Source of the DNA: Actinomycetota bacterium | GTDB taxonomy: Bacteria; Actinomycetota; Actinomycetes; S36-B12; CAIYMF01 | Direction: 5' to 3' | Assembly (NCBI GenBank): GCA_009699025.1 | Contig: WLOZ01000048.1 | Location: forward strand, 1-9,303 | Length of the DNA stretch: 9,303 bases | Shown: positions 7,856 to 9,303 of the stretch, one piece after another | Numbering within the stretch: position 1 is the first letter of the stretch | How the letters are laid out: every line of letters begins with the position of its first letter | Notes under the pieces: model-generated | Database searches by the model: none | Told to the model about the DNA's origin: nothing | Seen by the model: the letters and a program-made list of their open reading frames with translations, nothing else | Position numbers and translations under genes: made by a program

Positions 7856-7897
7856 CCACCGTTTGCCCTGAAGGTTGCCGCATCACGGTGGGTAAAC
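7856..7897. repeat. Paired inverted-repeat elements in divergent promoter, possible operator
   Basis: CCACCGT (7856-7862) is the reverse complement of ACGGTGG (7885-7891). Overlapping it, GTTTGCCC (7861-7868) is the reverse complement of GGGTAAAC (7890-7897) with one mismatch. The right arms sit between the -35 and -10 of the protease promoter, and the left arms just upstream of the tmsA -10. A shared regulator site is possible but unproven. Confidence 0.3.
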
Positions 7898-7904
7898 GTA
7901 CGAT
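7875..7904 (+). promoter_or_regulatory. Promoter of the metalloprotease gene (leaderless start)
   Basis: TTGCCG (7875-7880) and TACGAT (7899-7904), spaced by 18 bases, make the best -35/-10 pair in the window. TACGAT ends 6 bases before the ATG at 7911, so the transcript should start at or beside the start codon. No Shine-Dalgarno is present. Confidence 0.6.
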
Positions 7905-7910
7905 CCTGAT

Positions 7911-8948
7911 ATGAAGTTATGGGCCGCTCCGCTCGTTCCGGTGCTCGCGCTTTCCGCAGCCATGCTCGCGGCCGCGCCGGCTGCCCAGACGGCTTCCGCT
8001 CCGCTCAAGGCTCGCGACACCTGTATCGACACCTCGGTGCTCGCTCGGGCCAGTGCGCCCGGTAGCACTGACGGTGCCGACGTGTCGGCGGCTGAGGCAG
8101 CCCGCATCGAGCGCGAGGTCAAGTCCAAGCTCCTCGGCCGCAAGGCCGCTGGCGACAAGCGGGTGCGAGTGGTGGTCGACTCCTCCACCAGCGCCCCCAT
8201 GGTGGCCGCCGTGCTGCCGCCGGGGTCCATCACCATCAACGTCTACTTCCACCGCATCGTGAAGTCGGCGGCCACGGGCAAGCCCGCCATCGACTACCCC
8301 AACGGCCATGTTCCCGACTCGCAAATCGCGGCCCAGATCGATGTGCTCAACAAGTCGTACGCGGGCCAGTACGGCGGGCTCGCCACGGCCACGCCCTTCA
8401 AGTTCGTGCTGGCGGGCACCGACACCACGGTCAATTCCAAATGGTTCGCGCTGGGCTACGGCACGAGCAACGAGACGGCCATGAAGAAGGCGCTGCGCAA
8501 GGGCACCAAGGCCGACCTCAACCTCTACAGCGCCAAGCTGTCTAATAACCTGCTCGGCTGGGCGACCTTCCCCTCGTCGTACGCGGGCAAGCCGCTCAAC
8601 GATGGTGTGGTGCTGCTCTACAGCTCGCTGCCGGGCGGCACAGCCGGGGGCTACAACGAGGGCGACACCGCGACGCACGAGGCCGGCCACTGGCTCGGGC
8701 TCTACCACACGTTCCAGGGCGGATGCACGGGCAGCAGCACCCCCGCAACGTCAGGTGACCTCGTGGCCGACACTCCCGCCGAGGCCTCGCCGCAGTACTC
8801 CTGCGCCGAGCGCGACAGCTGCTCCACGTCGGTGGGCACCGACCCGGTACACAACTTCATGGACTACACGGCCGACTCGTGCATGTACGAGCTCACCCCC
8901 GGGCAGTCGCAGCGCATGGCCGACCAGTGGGTTGCCTACCGAACGTAG
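7911..8948 (+). CDS. Secreted zinc metalloprotease, peptidase family M43 (pappalysin/cytophagalysin-like)
   Basis: The product is 345 residues. A signal peptide covers about residues 1-30 (hydrophobic core 5-22, Ala-rich cleavage zone 24-30). Residues about 31-105 look like a propeptide or spacer rich in Ala, Lys and Arg, and the catalytic domain follows. The zinc-binding motif is [11 protein letters not shown] at 256-266, with His256, His260 and His266 as ligands and Glu257 as the catalytic base. A Met-turn, [18 protein letters not shown], has its methionine at 317. This arrangement is typical of M43 metzincins. Several cysteines in the second half (for example C304 and the pair around the Met-turn) suggest disulphides, as expected for an exported enzyme. 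There are no added C-terminal domains, so this is a minimal form. The substrate is unknown. The gene is divergent from tmsA and convergent with the ROK kinase gene, whose stop is one base away, so no functional partner is evident. Confidence 0.92.
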   Translation: MKLWAAPLVPVLALSAAMLAAAPAAQTASAPLKARDTCIDTSVLARASAPGSTDGADVSAAEAARIEREVKSKLLGRKAAGDKRVRVVVDSSTSAPMVAAVLPPGSITINVYFHRIVKSAATGKPAIDYPNGHVPDSQIAAQIDVLNKSYAGQYGGLATATPFKFVLAGTDTTVNSKWFALGYGTSNETAMKKALRKGTKADLNLYSAKLSNNLLGWATFPSSYAGKPLNDGVVLLYSSLPGGTAGGYNEGDTATHEAGHWLGLYHTFQGGCTGSSTPATSGDLVADTPAEASPQYSCAERDSCSTSVGTDPVHNFMDYTADSCMYELTPGQSQRMADQWVAYRT

Positions 8949-8949
8949 T

Positions 8950-9303
8950 TCAGCGCTCGTCCACCGCGTGGCCGCCGTGCAGTTGCCACGCGCGCACGCC
9001 GCCAACGATTCCGGCCGTGTTCGGCACGATCACCACGTCGTCACCGAGACGCGCGAGTTGGGTGGCCACGATCTTGCGGCCGTTGCCTCCGCCGATGTAA
9101 AGGCGATCCCACAAAAACATGGGGCGCAGGGCGTCGACCATGGTGCGCACGCGGCGCGACCAGAATGCGTCGCCGAGCCTGCGACGCTCGTGCTCGCCGA
9201 TGTAGGTGTCGTAGGAGAGTCCCCAGCGCACGGGGGCCTGCGACATTTCGATGTGGGGCGCGAGGCGTCCGCCGTCGAAGATGGCGCAGCCGAGTCCGGT
9301 TCC
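8950..9303 (-). CDS. ROK-family sugar kinase, polyphosphate-glucokinase-like (5' part beyond the right edge)
   Basis: The frame is open from base 9303 to the TGA at 8950-8952, giving the last 117 residues; the start lies outside. The fragment opens with GTGLGCAIFDGG, the ROK glycine-rich segment found just before the sugar-binding region. An HIEMSQAP stretch then takes the place of the usual E-L/I-G-H motif. LYIGGGNGRKI and VPNTAGIVGG near the end are close in form to the C-terminal IxGGGxSRK and NTAGIVGA stretches of actinobacterial polyphosphate glucokinase. The cysteine zinc motif CxCG of classical ROK glucokinases is absent, as in polyphosphate glucokinases. The likely reaction is phosphorylation of glucose or a similar sugar in the cytoplasm, with polyphosphate and/or ATP as donor; the donor cannot be told from this part. 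The gene is convergent with the metalloprotease gene and its own promoter is not in the window. Confidence 0.82.
   Translation of the reverse strand, partial: GTGLGCAIFDGGRLAPHIEMSQAPVRWGLSYDTYIGEHERRRLGDAFWSRRVRTMVDALRPMFLWDRLYIGGGNGRKIVATQLARLGDDVVIVPNTAGIVGGVRAWQLHGGHAVDER

Noticed and set aside
7917..8708. Minus-strand open frame of 263 codons opposite the metalloprotease
   Set aside because: It mirrors the codons of a gene with a signal peptide and HExxHxxGxxH motif. Its own peptide is Arg/Gly/Val-rich and without a family signature.
1..9303. CRISPR arrays, transposons, tRNA/rRNA genes, toxin-antitoxin or defence modules
   Set aside because: No regularly spaced repeats, terminal inverted repeats with a transposase, RNA-gene signatures or defence-protein motifs were seen on either strand.

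Overview
The window is high-GC DNA from an actinobacterium (Actinomycetota). This rests on the strong G/C bias at third codon positions, on starts that look leaderless, on an adjacent FAD-oxidoreductase and fatty-acid methyltransferase pair of the kind that makes 10-methyl branched fatty acids, and on a ROK/polyphosphate-glucokinase-like sugar kinase. The family cannot be fixed from the sequence. A Nocardioidaceae-like or other 10-methyl-stearate-making lineage is plausible, but that is inference.

Layout, left to right: (1) bases 1-1113, minus strand: 5' part of a multi-pass membrane glycosyltransferase of the GT-C / family-39 type, running off the left edge. (2) 1114-1242: divergent promoter region with an 8-bp inverted repeat. 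(3) 1243-5109, plus strand: a 1288-residue secreted surface protein with an N-terminal beta-rich domain, four DUF11 repeats and an unfamiliar C-terminal region. (4) 5124-6374 and 6437-7834, both minus: a two-gene operon, transcribed oxidoreductase first, that resembles tmsA-tmsB (bfaA-bfaB; Rv0449c/Rv0447c of M. tuberculosis). The methyltransferase would add a carbon from S-adenosylmethionine to the double bond of oleoyl phospholipid, and the FAD enzyme would reduce the 10-methylene product to 10-methylstearate (tuberculostearate). (5) 7835-7910: a second compact divergent promoter. (6) 7911-8948, plus: a secreted M43 (pappalysin/cytophagalysin-like) zinc metalloprotease. (7) 8950-9303, minus: C-terminal part of a ROK-family sugar kinase, running off the right edge.

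The genes alternate in strand. The two convergent junctions are very tight (14 bp and 1 bp) and the two divergent ones carry the promoters. Four of the five visible gene starts have a TANNNT -10-like hexamer only 6-7 bases before the start codon and no Shine-Dalgarno, which suggests leaderless mRNAs. The one gene internal to an operon (the methyltransferase) has a clear AGGAG. Most products act at the envelope (glycosyltransferase, surface protein, membrane-lipid modification, secreted protease), but only the lipid pair forms a clear functional unit. I found no RNA genes, mobile elements or CRISPR arrays, and nothing that looks like a defence system.
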